Of a stretch of DNA of 64,000 nt, positions 52,711 to 61,608 are shown piece after piece (the first letter of the stretch is position 1; every line of letters starts with the position of its first letter). The stretch is from the NCBI RefSeq assembly GCF_014203715.1, contig NZ_JACHJP010000001.1, positions 908,432-972,431 on the forward strand. The letters run 5' to 3'. The position numbers were made by a program, and so were the translations under genes. Below the pieces are notes generated by a model that was not told the DNA's origin, ran no database searches, and saw only the letters and a program-made list of their open reading frames with translations. Origin of the DNA: Streptosporangium saharense (GTDB lineage Bacteria > Actinomycetota > Actinomycetes > Streptosporangiales > Streptosporangiaceae).

Positions 52711-53214
52711 ATGGGCCTCAGACAAGACCCTGTGGCGGCGGCGAGGGCCCTGCTGGGCGCGGGGACGGTGTTCCTGTTCGTGGGGGGCGCCGCCGTACCG
52801 GCCGATGTGCGGGTCACGCCCTCGACGGTCGCTCCCGGGCAGTCGGTGGCCATCGCGGCGGCGGGCTGTGCGGCCCCGGCGACCGCCTACTCGGCCGCCT
52901 TCGCCTCGACCTCGGCGCGGTTGAAGGGCAGGACAGAGGCGCTGCGCGGAAGCGCCCGCATCAGCTCCCATGCCGCGCCCGGCACCTACGCCATCACCGT
53001 CCGCTGCGTGAGGGGCGGGCCGTACAACGGCACCTTCGTCGTCGACGAGCATCCGGTCCTCGCTCCCGGAACCGGGGGCGGCGGCCTGGCGATGCACACG
53101 TCCGGCGGCGCCACGCGCACGGCCTGGCTCTTCGGGGCCCTGGCCACGGTCGTCACGGTCCTCGGAGCGGCCCTGGCGCTGTCGCGCGGGCAACGTGGAC
53201 AGGGCGATCACTAG
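52711..53214 (+). CDS. Small secreted protein with C-terminal membrane anchor
   Basis: A 167-residue protein of unknown function. The signal peptide covers about 1-30 (RALLGAGTVFLFVGGAAVPA), and an extracytoplasmic domain of about 90 residues follows (DVRVTPSTVAPGQSVAIAAA with a Cys in AGCAAP and a second in TVRCVRGG, probably a disulfide). The tail is HTSGGATRTAWLFGAL, a membrane helix and SRGQRGQ, recalling the two sortase-linked proteins but without a sortase nearby. ATG 52711 is preferred over TTG 52678 because GGTGGGGGTG lies upstream. It precedes a long gene-free region and infA. Confidence 0.75.
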   Translation: MGLRQDPVAAARALLGAGTVFLFVGGAAVPADVRVTPSTVAPGQSVAIAAAGCAAPATAYSAAFASTSARLKGRTEALRGSARISSHAAPGTYAITVRCVRGGPYNGTFVVDEHPVLAPGTGGGGLAMHTSGGATRTAWLFGALATVVTVLGAALALSRGQRGQGDH

Positions 53215-53738
53215 ACCTCCGTGCCCGGCCGGAACCGTTTGTGCGCGTCATCGGCGGGGTCGCGCCTCGGCCGGGCACGGATTCCCGTTGCGGGCTGCGG
53301 GCCGTACCGGACGAGGGGCTGGGAGGGGTCCCGCGCGCTCCGTGGCGGTCCAGGCGGGGCGGTCGCGGGAGTCGCGGCCCTTGCTGGCCCGTGCCGATCT
53401 CGCGTCTCCTGGGCGGTGCTGAGCCGACGCGTGTGCGGGGTGAACGTCCCATCGGACGGCAGGCTCCACTTGATCATGCCGACGCGACGGGTGGTACGGC
53501 GGGCGGGGTTGACTCCGCGGTCTTCGCCAGGCTCGGTGAGCTCGGACCCGGGGACGCCGAGTCTTCGCGGTCGCGTGCGTCGAGTGGGTGTACGGCTAGG
53601 CGGGTGGGCGGCGGCTTCGACCAGGTGGGACGCTCCTACGCGGACAACGTGATCGTCCGGCCCTGTGCCGTGCGGGATAACGCGCTTCGGATCTGCGGTA
53701 TTCTGAGTAGCGGTTGTGTCAAGGTGCCGGCCGTCTGT
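53215..53738. other. Gene-free spacer before infA
   Basis: Roughly 520 bp without a supported gene. Open frames on both strands (53241-53852 plus, 53211-53813 minus) are Arg/Gly/Ser-rich, mutually antisense and without good ribosome-binding sites. TATTCT at about 53697 is a possible extra -10 box. The infA promoter proper follows at 53739. Confidence 0.5.
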
Positions 53739-53768
53739 TTCGCATTTCATCGCCCGGTGCCCTACACT
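53739..53768 (+). promoter_or_regulatory. Candidate infA-alpha operon promoter
   Basis: TTCGCA (53739-53744) and TACACT (53763-53768) are 18 nt apart. The -10 is the same hexamer as in the rpoB promoter. The predicted start near 53775 leaves about 120 nt of leader to the infA ATG at 53897. Confidence 0.65.
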
Positions 53769-53896
53769 CCTTCTTCGGTTCACTATGACCATTGCGCATC
53801 GACGGTGTCGCAACCGTCGCTCTCATCGAAGCGCTGGGTCGCGGCTGCGTAGTGTTCCGAGAGCCTCAGACGACCGATCAGTGAAACGCGAGGGAC

Positions 53897-54118
53897 ATGG
53901 CCAAGAAAGACGGCGCCATCGAGATCGAGGGCACTGTGGTTGAGTCGCTCCCGAACGCGATGTTCAGGGTGCAGCTCGACAACGGCCATAAGGTCCTGGC
54001 CCACATCAGCGGGCGGATGCGGATGCACTACATCCGAATCCTTCCTGACGACAGGGTTGTCGTCGAACTGAGCCCCTACGACCTCAGTCGTGGGCGGATC
54101 GTCTACCGATACAAGTAA
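53897..54118 (+). CDS. infA: Translation initiation factor IF-1
   Basis: S1-fold factor that binds the 30S A site during initiation. The 73 residues ([20 protein letters not shown] then [23 protein letters not shown]-type helix and [14 protein letters not shown]) are the usual length. ATG 53897 follows GCGAGGGAC. It heads the alpha operon, with rpmJ 26 bp downstream. Confidence 0.99.
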   Translation: MAKKDGAIEIEGTVVESLPNAMFRVQLDNGHKVLAHISGRMRMHYIRILPDDRVVVELSPYDLSRGRIVYRYK

Positions 54119-54144
54119 GCGCGTCTGAGGGACGAATAAGGACT

Positions 54145-54258
54145 ATGAAGGTCAAGCCGAGCGTCAAGAAGATCTGCGACAAGTGCAAGGTGATTCGCCG
54201 GCACGGTCGCGTCATGGTGATCTGCGACAACCTGCGCCACAAGCAGCGTCAGGGCTAG
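54145..54258 (+). CDS. rpmJ: 50S ribosomal protein L36, zinc form
   Basis: Smallest 50S protein, 37 residues: [20 protein letters not shown] then [18 protein letters not shown]-x2-C with the later Cys and His bind zinc, so this is the zinc-containing version; zinc-free paralogs are usually Zur-regulated. ATG 54145 has AAGGAC upstream. The 207-bp gap to rpsM holds hairpins. Confidence 0.98.
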   Translation: MKVKPSVKKICDKCKVIRRHGRVMVICDNLRHKQRQG

Positions 54259-54267
54259 TCGAGAAAA

Positions 54268-54317
54268 GGCCCACAAGGAGTCCGCTCATCAGTGGCGGAC
54301 TCGACCCATGTCGGGCC
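54268..54317 (+). promoter_or_regulatory. Hairpins upstream of rpsM
   Basis: GAGTCCGC (54278-54285) pairs with GCGGACTC (54295-54302); an outer GGCCC/GGGCC (54268-54272 with 54313-54317) can close a larger fold. In E. coli S4 represses the alpha operon by binding the rpsM leader; rpsD is in this operon, so a similar function is possible but not shown. Confidence 0.5.
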
Positions 54318-54465
54318 ACAAAGTAATCGCGTTCCACACTCACGTAGGCGGCCTCGGCCGGACCACGTGGGAGACCCCCGGTCGGAGGCCGGGGCCCTCA
54401 CCCCGGGCATGGGGAGGGGAAGTGGGGCGTAGGACCTCCGCCACAACGAAGGAGAATGCCCGACC

Positions 54466-54846
54466 ATGGCTCGCCTGGTTGGCGTCGACCTCCCCCGCGA
54501 CAAGCGGCTGGAGATCGCTCTCACCTACATTTACGGAATCGGCCGCACCCGTGCGCTTGAGACCCTGAAGGCCACCGGCATCAACGGCGACCTGCGGGTT
54601 CACCAGCTCACCGACGAAGAGCTGGTGCCGCTGCGCGACTACATCGAGGCCAACTTCAAGATCGAGGGTGACCTCCGTCGCGAGGTCCAGGCCGACATCC
54701 GTCGCAAGATCGAGATTCAGTGCTACCAGGGCATCCGGCACCGCCGTGGCCTTCCCGTGCACGGTCAGCGCACGCAGACCAACGCGCGTACCCGCAAGGG
54801 CAAGAAGAAGACCGTCGCCGGTAAGAAGAAGCCCGGTAAGAAGTAG
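54466..54846 (+). CDS. rpsM: 30S ribosomal protein S13
   Basis: S13 is a head protein touching P-site tRNA and L5. The 126 residues show [20 protein letters not shown], the Helix2-turn-helix region [17 protein letters not shown], and the basic tail [20 protein letters not shown] ending in [16 protein letters not shown] 54466 follows GAAGGAGAATG. rpsK begins 46 bp on. Confidence 0.99.
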   Translation: MARLVGVDLPRDKRLEIALTYIYGIGRTRALETLKATGINGDLRVHQLTDEELVPLRDYIEANFKIEGDLRREVQADIRRKIEIQCYQGIRHRRGLPVHGQRTQTNARTRKGKKKTVAGKKKPGKK

Positions 54847-54892
54847 TCCGCGTAGCCGCAGGACCGAACACCTCAGGAGTTGAAGGCAAGCA

Positions 54893-55297
54893 ATGCCTCC
54901 TAAGAGCCGCCAGGGTGCCCCGAAGAAGGTGCGCCGCAAGGAAAAGAAGAACGTCGCTCACGGGCACGCCCACATCAAGAGCACGTTCAACAACACGATC
55001 GTCTCGATCACCGACCCGAGTGGGAATGTGATCTCCTGGGCCAGCGCCGGCCACGTCGGGTTCAAGGGCTCCCGTAAGTCCACCCCGTTCGCCGCGCAGA
55101 TGGCCGCCGAGAACGCCGCCCGCCGTGCCATGGAGCACGGCATGCGCAAGGTCGACGTCTTCGTCAAGGGTCCGGGCTCCGGCCGTGAGACCGCGATCCG
55201 TTCGCTGCAGGCGACCGGCCTTGAGGTTGGCTCCATCCAGGATGTCACCCCGGTGCCGCACAACGGCTGCCGTCCGCCCAAGCGCCGTCGCGTCTGA
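54893..55297 (+). CDS. rpsK: 30S ribosomal protein S11
   Basis: S11 lies in the 30S platform beside the mRNA exit. The 134 residues ([58 protein letters not shown]) are full length. ATG 54893 follows AGGAGTTGAAGGC. rpsD is 20 bp downstream. Confidence 0.99.
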   Translation: MPPKSRQGAPKKVRRKEKKNVAHGHAHIKSTFNNTIVSITDPSGNVISWASAGHVGFKGSRKSTPFAAQMAAENAARRAMEHGMRKVDVFVKGPGSGRETAIRSLQATGLEVGSIQDVTPVPHNGCRPPKRRRV

Positions 55298-55317
55298 CGC
55301 CCAGGAGAAGATAGAAA

Positions 55318-55944
55318 ATGGCTCGTTACACGGGTGCGGACTGCAAGCTCTGCCGCAGGGAGAAGACCAAGCTCTTCCTCAAGGGCAAGAAGTGCGAGTC
55401 CGCGAAGTGCCCCATCGAGATCCGTCCCTACCCGCCGGGTGAGCACGGTCGCGGTCGTCCGAAGGAGTCCGAGTACCAGCTCCAGCTTCGTGAGAAGCAG
55501 AAGACCCGCCGCATCTACGGCGTCCTCGAGAAGCAGTTCCACAACTACTACGAGGAAGCCAACCGCAAGACCGGCAAGACCGGCGAGAACCTCCTCCAGA
55601 TCCTGGAGAGCCGTCTCGACAACGTGGTCTACCGCGCCGGTTTCGCCGAGTCGCGCGACGCCGCCCGCCAGCAGGTGCGCCACGGCCACATCGTGGTGAA
55701 CGGCAAGAAGGTCGACATCCCGTCGTACCGCGTGCGCGAGCACGACATCGTCGAGGTCCGCGAGAAGGCTCGCAACCTTCTGCCCTACGAGGTGGCCCGC
55801 GCCACCGCCGGTGACAAGACCTACCCGGCCTGGCTGGGAGTCGCTCCCGAGGCGCTGCGCGTGCTGGTCCACCAGCTCCCGGTCCGTCAGCAGATCGACA
55901 CGCAGGTCCAGGAGCAGCTGATCGTCGAGCTCTACTCCAAGTAG
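55318..55944 (+). CDS. rpsD: 30S ribosomal protein S4, zinc-type
   Basis: S4 is a primary 16S 5'-domain binder and mRNA entry-pore protein. The 208 residues carry a Cys cluster near the N-terminus (CKLCRREKTK and KCESAKCPIE), the zinc-binding C+ form, then the S4 RNA-binding core LESRLDNVVYRAGFAESRDA. The rpsD location inside the alpha operon differs from Streptomyces, where rpsD is elsewhere. ATG 55318 follows AGGAGAAGATAG. It is followed by a strong UUCG hairpin before rpoA. Confidence 0.99.
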   Translation: MARYTGADCKLCRREKTKLFLKGKKCESAKCPIEIRPYPPGEHGRGRPKESEYQLQLREKQKTRRIYGVLEKQFHNYYEEANRKTGKTGENLLQILESRLDNVVYRAGFAESRDAARQQVRHGHIVVNGKKVDIPSYRVREHDIVEVREKARNLLPYEVARATAGDKTYPAWLGVAPEALRVLVHQLPVRQQIDTQVQEQLIVELYSK

Positions 55945-55954
55945 TGGCCTCGCG

Positions 55955-55982
55955 GGTGCCGTACGGTTCGCCGTACGGCACC
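55955..55982 (+). terminator. UUCG-tetraloop hairpin between rpsD and rpoA
   Basis: GGTGCCGTACGG and CCGTACGGCACC (55955-55982) pair perfectly over 12 bp around a TTCG loop, very stable. TATGCTGTTTATCC follows, with only a mixed T run. It may be a partial terminator setting rpoA levels, or an RNase stop. A second small stem GCGACG/CGTCGC is at 55999-56022. Confidence 0.75.
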
Positions 55983-56042
55983 TATGCTGTTTATCCGAGC
56001 GACGTCAAATAGCGGGCGTCGCCATCCAGGGGGAGATCCCAC

Positions 56043-57059
56043 ATGCTGATCGCTCAGCGTCCCACCCTCCTCGAGGAGTCCATCGAGGAGACCCGCTCCA
56101 AGTTCGTCATCGAGCCGCTGGAGCCGGGCTTCGGTTACACCATCGGCAACTCGCTGCGGCGCACGCTGCTGTCGTCCATCCCGGGCGCGGCCGTGACCAG
56201 CATCCGCATCGAGGGCGTGCTGCACGAGTTCTCCACGGTTCCCGGGGTCAAGGAGGATGTCACCGACATCATCCTGAACCTCAAGGAGCTGGTCGTCTCC
56301 TCCGAGCACGACGAGCCCGTGGTCATGTACCTGCGCAAGCAGGGCCCCGGTGACGTCACCGCCGCCGACATCGCGCCCCCGGCCGGTGTCGAGGTGCACA
56401 ACCCCGAGCTGCGCATCGCCACGCTGAACGGCAAGGCGAAGCTGGAGATGGAGCTGACGGTCGAGCGTGGCCGCGGTTACGTCTCCGCCGCGCAGAACAA
56501 GCAGCCCGGCCAGGAGATCGGTCGTATCCCGATCGACTCCATCTACTCGCCGGTTCTCAAGGTCACCTACAAGGTCGAGGCGACCCGTGTCGAGCAGCGC
56601 ACGGACTTCGACCGGCTGATCCTGGACGTCGAGACCAAGCCCTGCATGAAGCCTCGCGACGCGGTGGCCTCCGCCGGCAAGACCCTCGTCGAGCTGTTCG
56701 GCCTGGCCAGGGAGCTCAACGTCGAGGCCGAGGGCATCGACATCGGCCCGTCGCCGACGGACGCGGCCCTGGCCGCCGACCTGGCGCTGCCGATCGAGGA
56801 GCTGAACCTCACGGTCCGCTCCTACAACTGCCTCAAGCGCGAGGGCATCCACACCGTGGGCGAGCTCGTGGCCCGCAGCGAGCAGGACCTCCTGGACATC
56901 CGCAACTTCGGTGCCAAGTCCATCGAAGAGGTCAAGCAGAAGCTGCACGAGATGTCGCTCGCGCTGAAGGACTCCCCGCCCGGATTCGACCCGAGCGCGG
57001 TGGCCGGAGGCGGCTACGACGATGACGACAGTGCCTACGTCGAGACCGAGCAGTACTGA
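56043..57059 (+). CDS. rpoA: DNA-directed RNA polymerase subunit alpha
   Basis: Alpha subunit, which dimerises to start core assembly and contacts UP elements and activators. The 338 residues have the N-terminal domain ([39 protein letters not shown]) and the C-terminal domain ([39 protein letters not shown]) with a Ser/Asp/Tyr-rich end. ATG 56043 follows AGGGGGAGATCCC. rplQ follows after 89 bp. Confidence 0.99.
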   Translation: MLIAQRPTLLEESIEETRSKFVIEPLEPGFGYTIGNSLRRTLLSSIPGAAVTSIRIEGVLHEFSTVPGVKEDVTDIILNLKELVVSSEHDEPVVMYLRKQGPGDVTAADIAPPAGVEVHNPELRIATLNGKAKLEMELTVERGRGYVSAAQNKQPGQEIGRIPIDSIYSPVLKVTYKVEATRVEQRTDFDRLILDVETKPCMKPRDAVASAGKTLVELFGLARELNVEAEGIDIGPSPTDAALAADLALPIEELNLTVRSYNCLKREGIHTVGELVARSEQDLLDIRNFGAKSIEEVKQKLHEMSLALKDSPPGFDPSAVAGGGYDDDDSAYVETEQY

Positions 57060-57148
57060 TTTTCATCTGACGGGGGCCGGACACCGGCCCCCGGCCTGAC
57101 CGCGGTACCTCGTACGGCCGCGGCGGGTTAACTCTCAAGGAGAACGAA

Positions 57149-57670
57149 ATGCCCAGGCCCACCAAGGGTGCCCGTCTCGGCGGCAGCCCGGCCCACGAGC
57201 GGCTGATCCTGGCGAACCTCGCCACCCAGCTGTTCCAGCACGGCCGGATCAAGACCACGGAGACGAAGGCCAAGCGCCTGCGCCCGCTGGCGGAGAAGCT
57301 GATCACCAAGGCCAAGAAGGGCGACATGCACAACCGTCGTCAGGTGCTGACGGTCGTGCGTGACAAGAGCGTGGTCCACCACCTGTTCACCGAGATCGCG
57401 CCGACCTTCGCGGAGCGTCCCGGTGGCTACACCCGCATCACGAAGATCGGCTTCCGCAAGGGCGACGCCGCCCCCATGGCCGTCATCGAGCTGGTGTCCG
57501 AGCCGCTGAACACGGTCACCACCACCCGCCAGGCCCCGGCCGCCGCTCCCGCCGCCACGGAGGAGCCGAAGGCCGAGGAGACCGCCGAGACCACCGAGGC
57601 TCCGGCCGAGGAGGCCCCCGCGGCCGAGGCTCCCGCCGAGGAGACCGAGGGCAAGAAGGACAACGCCTGA
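57149..57670 (+). CDS. rplQ: 50S ribosomal protein L17 with Ala/Glu/Pro-rich C-terminal tail
   Basis: L17 lies around the exit tunnel. The core ([60 protein letters not shown]) is about 120 residues. A tail of about 50 residues of Ala, Glu, Pro and Thr follows ([20 protein letters not shown]) and ends EGKKDNA, so the protein is 173 residues against 127 in E. coli. ATG 57149 follows CAAGGAGAACG. An intrinsic terminator follows. Confidence 0.99.
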   Translation: MPRPTKGARLGGSPAHERLILANLATQLFQHGRIKTTETKAKRLRPLAEKLITKAKKGDMHNRRQVLTVVRDKSVVHHLFTEIAPTFAERPGGYTRITKIGFRKGDAAPMAVIELVSEPLNTVTTTRQAPAAAPAATEEPKAEETAETTEAPAEEAPAAEAPAEETEGKKDNA

Positions 57671-57686
57671 TCTTCCAGGCTTTCGG

Positions 57687-57723
57687 ACGGGTCCGGCATT
57701 TCGCCGGGCCCGTTCTTCTTTTC
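57687..57723 (+). terminator. Intrinsic terminator after rplQ
   Basis: ACGGGTCCGGC (57687-57697) pairs with GCCGGGCCCGT (57703-57713, one G-U), followed by TTCTTCTTTT. It ends the alpha operon; truA follows 27 bp later and may be read through or have its own start. Confidence 0.88.
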
Positions 57724-57749
57724 CCGGCTTCTTTCAGGAGGGACACATC

Positions 57750-58622
57750 GTGGTACGGCTGCGCCTTGACCTGGCCTACGACGGGACCGGCTTCTCGGGC
57801 TGGGCGCGTCAGCCGGGGCGCAGGACGGTCCAGGGGGAGATCGAGGACGCGCTCGGCAAGGTCTTCAGGCTTCCCGAGCCCCCGTCGCTGACCGTGGCGG
57901 GGCGCACCGACGCCGGGGTCCATGCCAGGGGTCAGGTGGCCCACGTGGACCTGGAGCCCGAGGCGTTCGGCGCGCTGGACAGCAGGAACCGGGTGGTCCC
58001 CCTGGACGATCCCGTCGCCGACCGGCTGCCCGTCCTGGTCAGACGCCTGGCCGGGATCCTGCCCGCCGACGTCAGGGTCCACCGCGTCACCGTGGCCCCC
58101 GAGGGCTTCGACGCCCGCTTCTCGGCGATGTCACGGCGCTACGCCTACCGGGTCTGCGACGCTCCCGGCGGGGGCGATCCGCTGCGCCGCCACGAGGTCG
58201 TCTGGTATCCCCGGCCGCTCGACCTGGACCGGCTCAACGCCGCCGCGTCGGCGCTGCTCGGCGAGCACGACTTCGCGGCCTTCTGCAAGAAGCGCGAGGG
58301 CGCGACCACGATCCGCGAACTCCAGCGGCTCTCCTGGGTCAGGGAGGGTGACCTGCTGGTGGCGACGGTCGTCGCGGACGCCTTCTGCCATTCGATGGTC
58401 AGGGCGCTGGTCGGGTCGCTGCTGCCGGTCGGGGAGGGGCGCCTGCCGGTCGAGTGGCCGGGGCAGGTGCTGACGCGGGCCGTACGGGACTCCGCTGTGC
58501 ACGTCGCACCCGCGCACGGGCTGTGCCTTGAGGAGGTGCGCTACCCGGAGGGCGAGGCGCTGGCCCGCCGAGCGGCGCAGACCCGGCGGGTGCGCACACT
58601 CGGCGACACTCCTGAGGCGTGA
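57750..58622 (+). CDS. truA: tRNA pseudouridine(38-40) synthase TruA
   Basis: Makes pseudouridine at positions 38-40 of many tRNAs. The 290 residues contain the catalytic Asp in [13 protein letters not shown], the start [36 protein letters not shown] and the C-terminal [19 protein letters not shown]. It is the usual partner of rplQ in actinobacteria. GTG 57750 has TCAGGAGGGAC upstream. Confidence 0.98.
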   Translation: MVRLRLDLAYDGTGFSGWARQPGRRTVQGEIEDALGKVFRLPEPPSLTVAGRTDAGVHARGQVAHVDLEPEAFGALDSRNRVVPLDDPVADRLPVLVRRLAGILPADVRVHRVTVAPEGFDARFSAMSRRYAYRVCDAPGGGDPLRRHEVVWYPRPLDLDRLNAAASALLGEHDFAAFCKKREGATTIRELQRLSWVREGDLLVATVVADAFCHSMVRALVGSLLPVGEGRLPVEWPGQVLTRAVRDSAVHVAPAHGLCLEEVRYPEGEALARRAAQTRRVRTLGDTPEA

Positions 58623-58627
58623 CGGTC

Positions 58628-58659
58628 GGCCCTGGTCGTCCGTCTTGTACGGCAGGGCC
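58628..58659. terminator. Convergent hairpin after truA
   Basis: GGCCCTG (58628-58634) pairs with CAGGGCC (58653-58659), with an inner CCGT/ACGG stem. It sits between truA (+) and the minus-strand membrane protein gene and could serve both. Confidence 0.65.
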
Positions 58660-58667
58660 TTGGTTGG

Positions 58668-61601
58668 TCAGCTGGTTACGCGGCGTTCGACGACTTTGGC
58701 GGTCTCGTCGCGGAAGGCGCCGCTGACCTTGCCCAGGGTCTTCTCCTTGGCCGTCGGGGTGTGACCGTCGCTGAAGGTGGCGTAGCTGAAGACGATGTAA
58801 CGCCCCCACACCAGGCCCGCCGCGTAGCCGCCCGCGATGCCGACGCGCTCGGCCCCGCTGCCCGCACTTCCTGGAAGGCCGCGGAACCACAGGTTGCTGC
58901 CCAGGTTCTTCGTCCGGTCGACCTCGACGGCCGACTGCAGGGTGGGCAGCACCGCGATTCCGGTGGTCACGGCGTACTTGCGCTTGCTGTCGACATACGT
59001 GGCCCGCAGCACTTGGCGGCAGTCCTGGTTGGCCAACGTGCTGGCGAACCTGCCCGCCGCGGCCTCGTCGCACTTGTTGGTCACATCGGTCTTGACCCGG
59101 ACGAACGTGGCACCGGCCAGGGTCACCTTCTTGGTGAAGGCGTCGGCCACGGTCATCTTGCCCGGGTCCGTCTTCTCCGAGTTGAGGATCTCGGTGTTGA
59201 TCGGGTCGGGCTCGGGAGGCGTGTTCGGGTCGTCGGTGGGCTCGACGGGCGCGGAGGTGGGGATCGGGGGTTCCGCGCTGGCCGACCGCTTGGCGTTGAA
59301 CGACTGGTAGGCGAAGAACGCCCCGGTACCGGTGCCGCCGACCACGACGGCGACCACGGCCGCGAGCAGGATGGTGTTGACACGCTTGCGTGGCGGCGCG
59401 GGGGGAGGCGGCGGGGCCTCCTGGACGACCGCGGACGGCGGGGTGAACGGCCCGCGCTCGACCTCGACGGCCGGACGCGGTGCCGGTGGCTTGTCACCCG
59501 TCGGTGCGGGAAGCGGCGCCGTGACCACCGGGATGCCCCTGGGCGGGGTCGGCTGGTCACCCTGCTCGGGAGGCGGGGCCAGCGCCCTGCTGACCACACC
59601 GGGCGCGTCGGTTCCGAGCGGAACGGCAGCCTGATCCGGGGCGGCACTCTCGGTCGAGGGCGTGGGCTCCGGCGTCGCGTCGGGGGTGTCCGTCTCTGGC
59701 CGGGGCCCGGACTCCTGCTCTCGCCCATGACGGACGGGCGTTACGGCCTGGCCGACGTCCTTTCGGACCTTGACGGTGGTCTCGTCGGACTCCTTGTCCT
59801 GCGGCCCCTCGTTCTCCGAGCCCTCGGGCCAGACGGGTTCCCCGGTCGCCGCGGGCCATCGTGAGGTGTCGGGGAGGTCCTGACCGGGGGCGGGCCACAC
59901 CTGCATGCCCGCCGCGGCGGCCGTGAAGGCGGGGGGCGGCTGCCAGGGCGGACCTCCCGGCACGGGCGGCGCCGTCGTCAGCGGGGACGCGTCGAACGGC
60001 GTCTCCTGCTGCGGCGGTGGAGGGGGCGGGGGTGTGCTGGTCTGCCAGGGCTGCTCGTTCTGTCGGGCTTGTTCGGTCTGCCGGGGTTGTTCGGGGAGGG
60101 CGTCCTGCCGGGGTTGTGCGGGCGCGGTGAAAGGCGTGGGTTGGGCGGGGGTGCCCGTGGAGACGTCCTGCCAGGGCTGCTGGGGCGCGTTGGCGGGGGG
60201 CTGTGGGGGGCCGCTCTGCGTGGGCGCACCCCAGGAGGCCGGGGACTCGGGAGAAGGAGAGACCCACGGGCCCTGGGAGTCGGTCGGGGGTGCTCCGGGC
60301 TGGACCACGGGGGGCGTCCACGGCGCCTGACCCCTCGGTTCTCCGGACGCGGGACCCCACGGCGGTGGTCCCGACGGCCCGGACGACGCGGGGGTGGGTA
60401 CGGCTCCAGACAGGGGAGCGGGCGGAGCTCCCGGCGCGTTTCCTGGCGGCGCCCACGGCTGTGCGGTGGGAGCACCGGGGACGGGCGGCGCCTGCCAGCC
60501 CGGTCCCTGCTGGGCGGGCGGCGTGTTCCAGGCGGCGCCCGGGGGTGGAGGCCGGTCCACGGGAGACCACGGCGCCGGTCCCTGCGGCCCGTTCTGCACG
60601 GGACCCGGTCCGTTATGGGTGGAACCCGGTCCGTTCTGCACGGGAGCGGGTCCGGGCTGGGTTGGGAGCGGTCCTTGAGGTCCGTTATGGGCGGGGGCCG
60701 GTCCCGGCTGGATCGGAGGCGGTCCCTGCAGCCCGTTCTGAACAGGAGTGGGTCCGGGCTGGGCCTGAGAACCGGGCTGGGAGGAAGGCGGCGCCTGAGG
60801 TCCGTTGTGGACGGGAGCGGGTCCCTGCGGTCCGGGCTGGGCGGGGGCGGTCCCATATGGCCCGCTTTGGGCGGGAGCCGTTCCCTGGGGTGGGTTCTGG
60901 GAGGGGAACGGGATCTGACCGGCAGGCGGTCCCTGGGGTCCGGCCTGGGTGGGCGGTGCTGAGTGCGCGCCGGGGGCCGGGGGGGTCCAGGAAGGTGCGG
61001 CGCCCCAGGACGGGGGAGCGGTCGGGGCGGGTGGCTCGGAGGCGGGGGCGGGACCGCTCCACGGCCGGGTGGGAGGCTCTTCGAGGGCGTCGTTCCACGG
61101 CGGGGCGGGCTCCCGGGGAGCGGCCCACTGCTGCTGCGCCTGACCCGGAGCCTGACCCGGGGCCTGAGGGCCGGGAGGAACCGGGGCGCCCGGACCGGGG
61201 TTCTCGATCCAGGAGATGACGGCGGGCACCGCGGGCGAGACGTCCGGCCACGCCGATCCGGTCCCGCCGGACGGTCCTCCAGATGGGCCGGAGCCGTACG
61301 GCTGGGCCGTACCGCTAGAGGGGCGCTCTGCCGACCGGGCGCGCCACGGGGTGGGAAGGTCGTCCTCGGGGTCGGAGAACCAGTCGTACGGCGCGCCGTC
61401 GTCGCCCGGGACCACCCATGGCTGGGCGCCTCCCGGCGAGGGTTCCGGCCAGGCCGGAGGCTCGCGGAGCTGGTTGTCACCTGTGAGATCTGCCCGCGGC
61501 ACGTGCGGCGAAGGCTGACCGAAACTCGGCGGGGGCGTCGCCGGTGCGGCCGAACCGTCGGCTTCGCGTTCGTGCTCGGACCCGGATTCCTGGCCACGCA
61601 T
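58668..61601 (-). CDS. Type-II membrane protein with very long Pro/Gln/Gly-rich cytoplasmic tail
   Basis: A 977-residue protein. About 765 residues at the N-terminus are Pro/Gln/Ala/Ser-rich, with an imperfect NGPQGP-type repeat. One membrane helix (NTILLAAVVAVVVGGTGTG, about 59295-59384) follows, then a Pro/Thr linker and an extracytoplasmic domain of about 150 residues with two Cys (NKCDEAAAG and QDCRQVLRATYVD). The latter domain is homologous to that of the neighbour at 61706-62677. Start: ATG 61601 is taken. TACTCT lies 7 nt upstream, so a leaderless mRNA is likely; TTG 61625 is the alternative. No ribosome-binding site is seen for either. Function unknown. Confidence 0.8.
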   Translation of the reverse strand: MRGQESGSEHEREADGSAAPATPPPSFGQPSPHVPRADLTGDNQLREPPAWPEPSPGGAQPWVVPGDDGAPYDWFSDPEDDLPTPWRARSAERPSSGTAQPYGSGPSGGPSGGTGSAWPDVSPAVPAVISWIENPGPGAPVPPGPQAPGQAPGQAQQQWAAPREPAPPWNDALEEPPTRPWSGPAPASEPPAPTAPPSWGAAPSWTPPAPGAHSAPPTQAGPQGPPAGQIPFPSQNPPQGTAPAQSGPYGTAPAQPGPQGPAPVHNGPQAPPSSQPGSQAQPGPTPVQNGLQGPPPIQPGPAPAHNGPQGPLPTQPGPAPVQNGPGSTHNGPGPVQNGPQGPAPWSPVDRPPPPGAAWNTPPAQQGPGWQAPPVPGAPTAQPWAPPGNAPGAPPAPLSGAVPTPASSGPSGPPPWGPASGEPRGQAPWTPPVVQPGAPPTDSQGPWVSPSPESPASWGAPTQSGPPQPPANAPQQPWQDVSTGTPAQPTPFTAPAQPRQDALPEQPRQTEQARQNEQPWQTSTPPPPPPPQQETPFDASPLTTAPPVPGGPPWQPPPAFTAAAAGMQVWPAPGQDLPDTSRWPAATGEPVWPEGSENEGPQDKESDETTVKVRKDVGQAVTPVRHGREQESGPRPETDTPDATPEPTPSTESAAPDQAAVPLGTDAPGVVSRALAPPPEQGDQPTPPRGIPVVTAPLPAPTGDKPPAPRPAVEVERGPFTPPSAVVQEAPPPPPAPPRKRVNTILLAAVVAVVVGGTGTGAFFAYQSFNAKRSASAEPPIPTSAPVEPTDDPNTPPEPDPINTEILNSEKTDPGKMTVADAFTKKVTLAGATFVRVKTDVTNKCDEAAAGRFASTLANQDCRQVLRATYVDSKRKYAVTTGIAVLPTLQSAVEVDRTKNLGSNLWFRGLPGSAGSGAERVGIAGGYAAGLVWGRYIVFSYATFSDGHTPTAKEKTLGKVSGAFRDETAKVVERRVTS
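60575..60900 (-). repeat. Imperfect tandem repeat encoding NGPQGP units
   Basis: Within the long tail the coding sequence repeats units such as PGPAPVQNGPQGP five or more times with variation, seen in DNA as recurring blocks of CCGTTCTG/CCGTTATGG on the plus strand. Repeats of this type are prone to length variation between strains. Confidence 0.75.
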
Positions 61602-61608
61602 ACGTGGA

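Noticed and set aside
53241-53852. A 203-codon frame before infA
   Set aside because: Low-complexity Arg/Gly/Ser composition, no ribosome-binding site, and it runs through the infA promoter.
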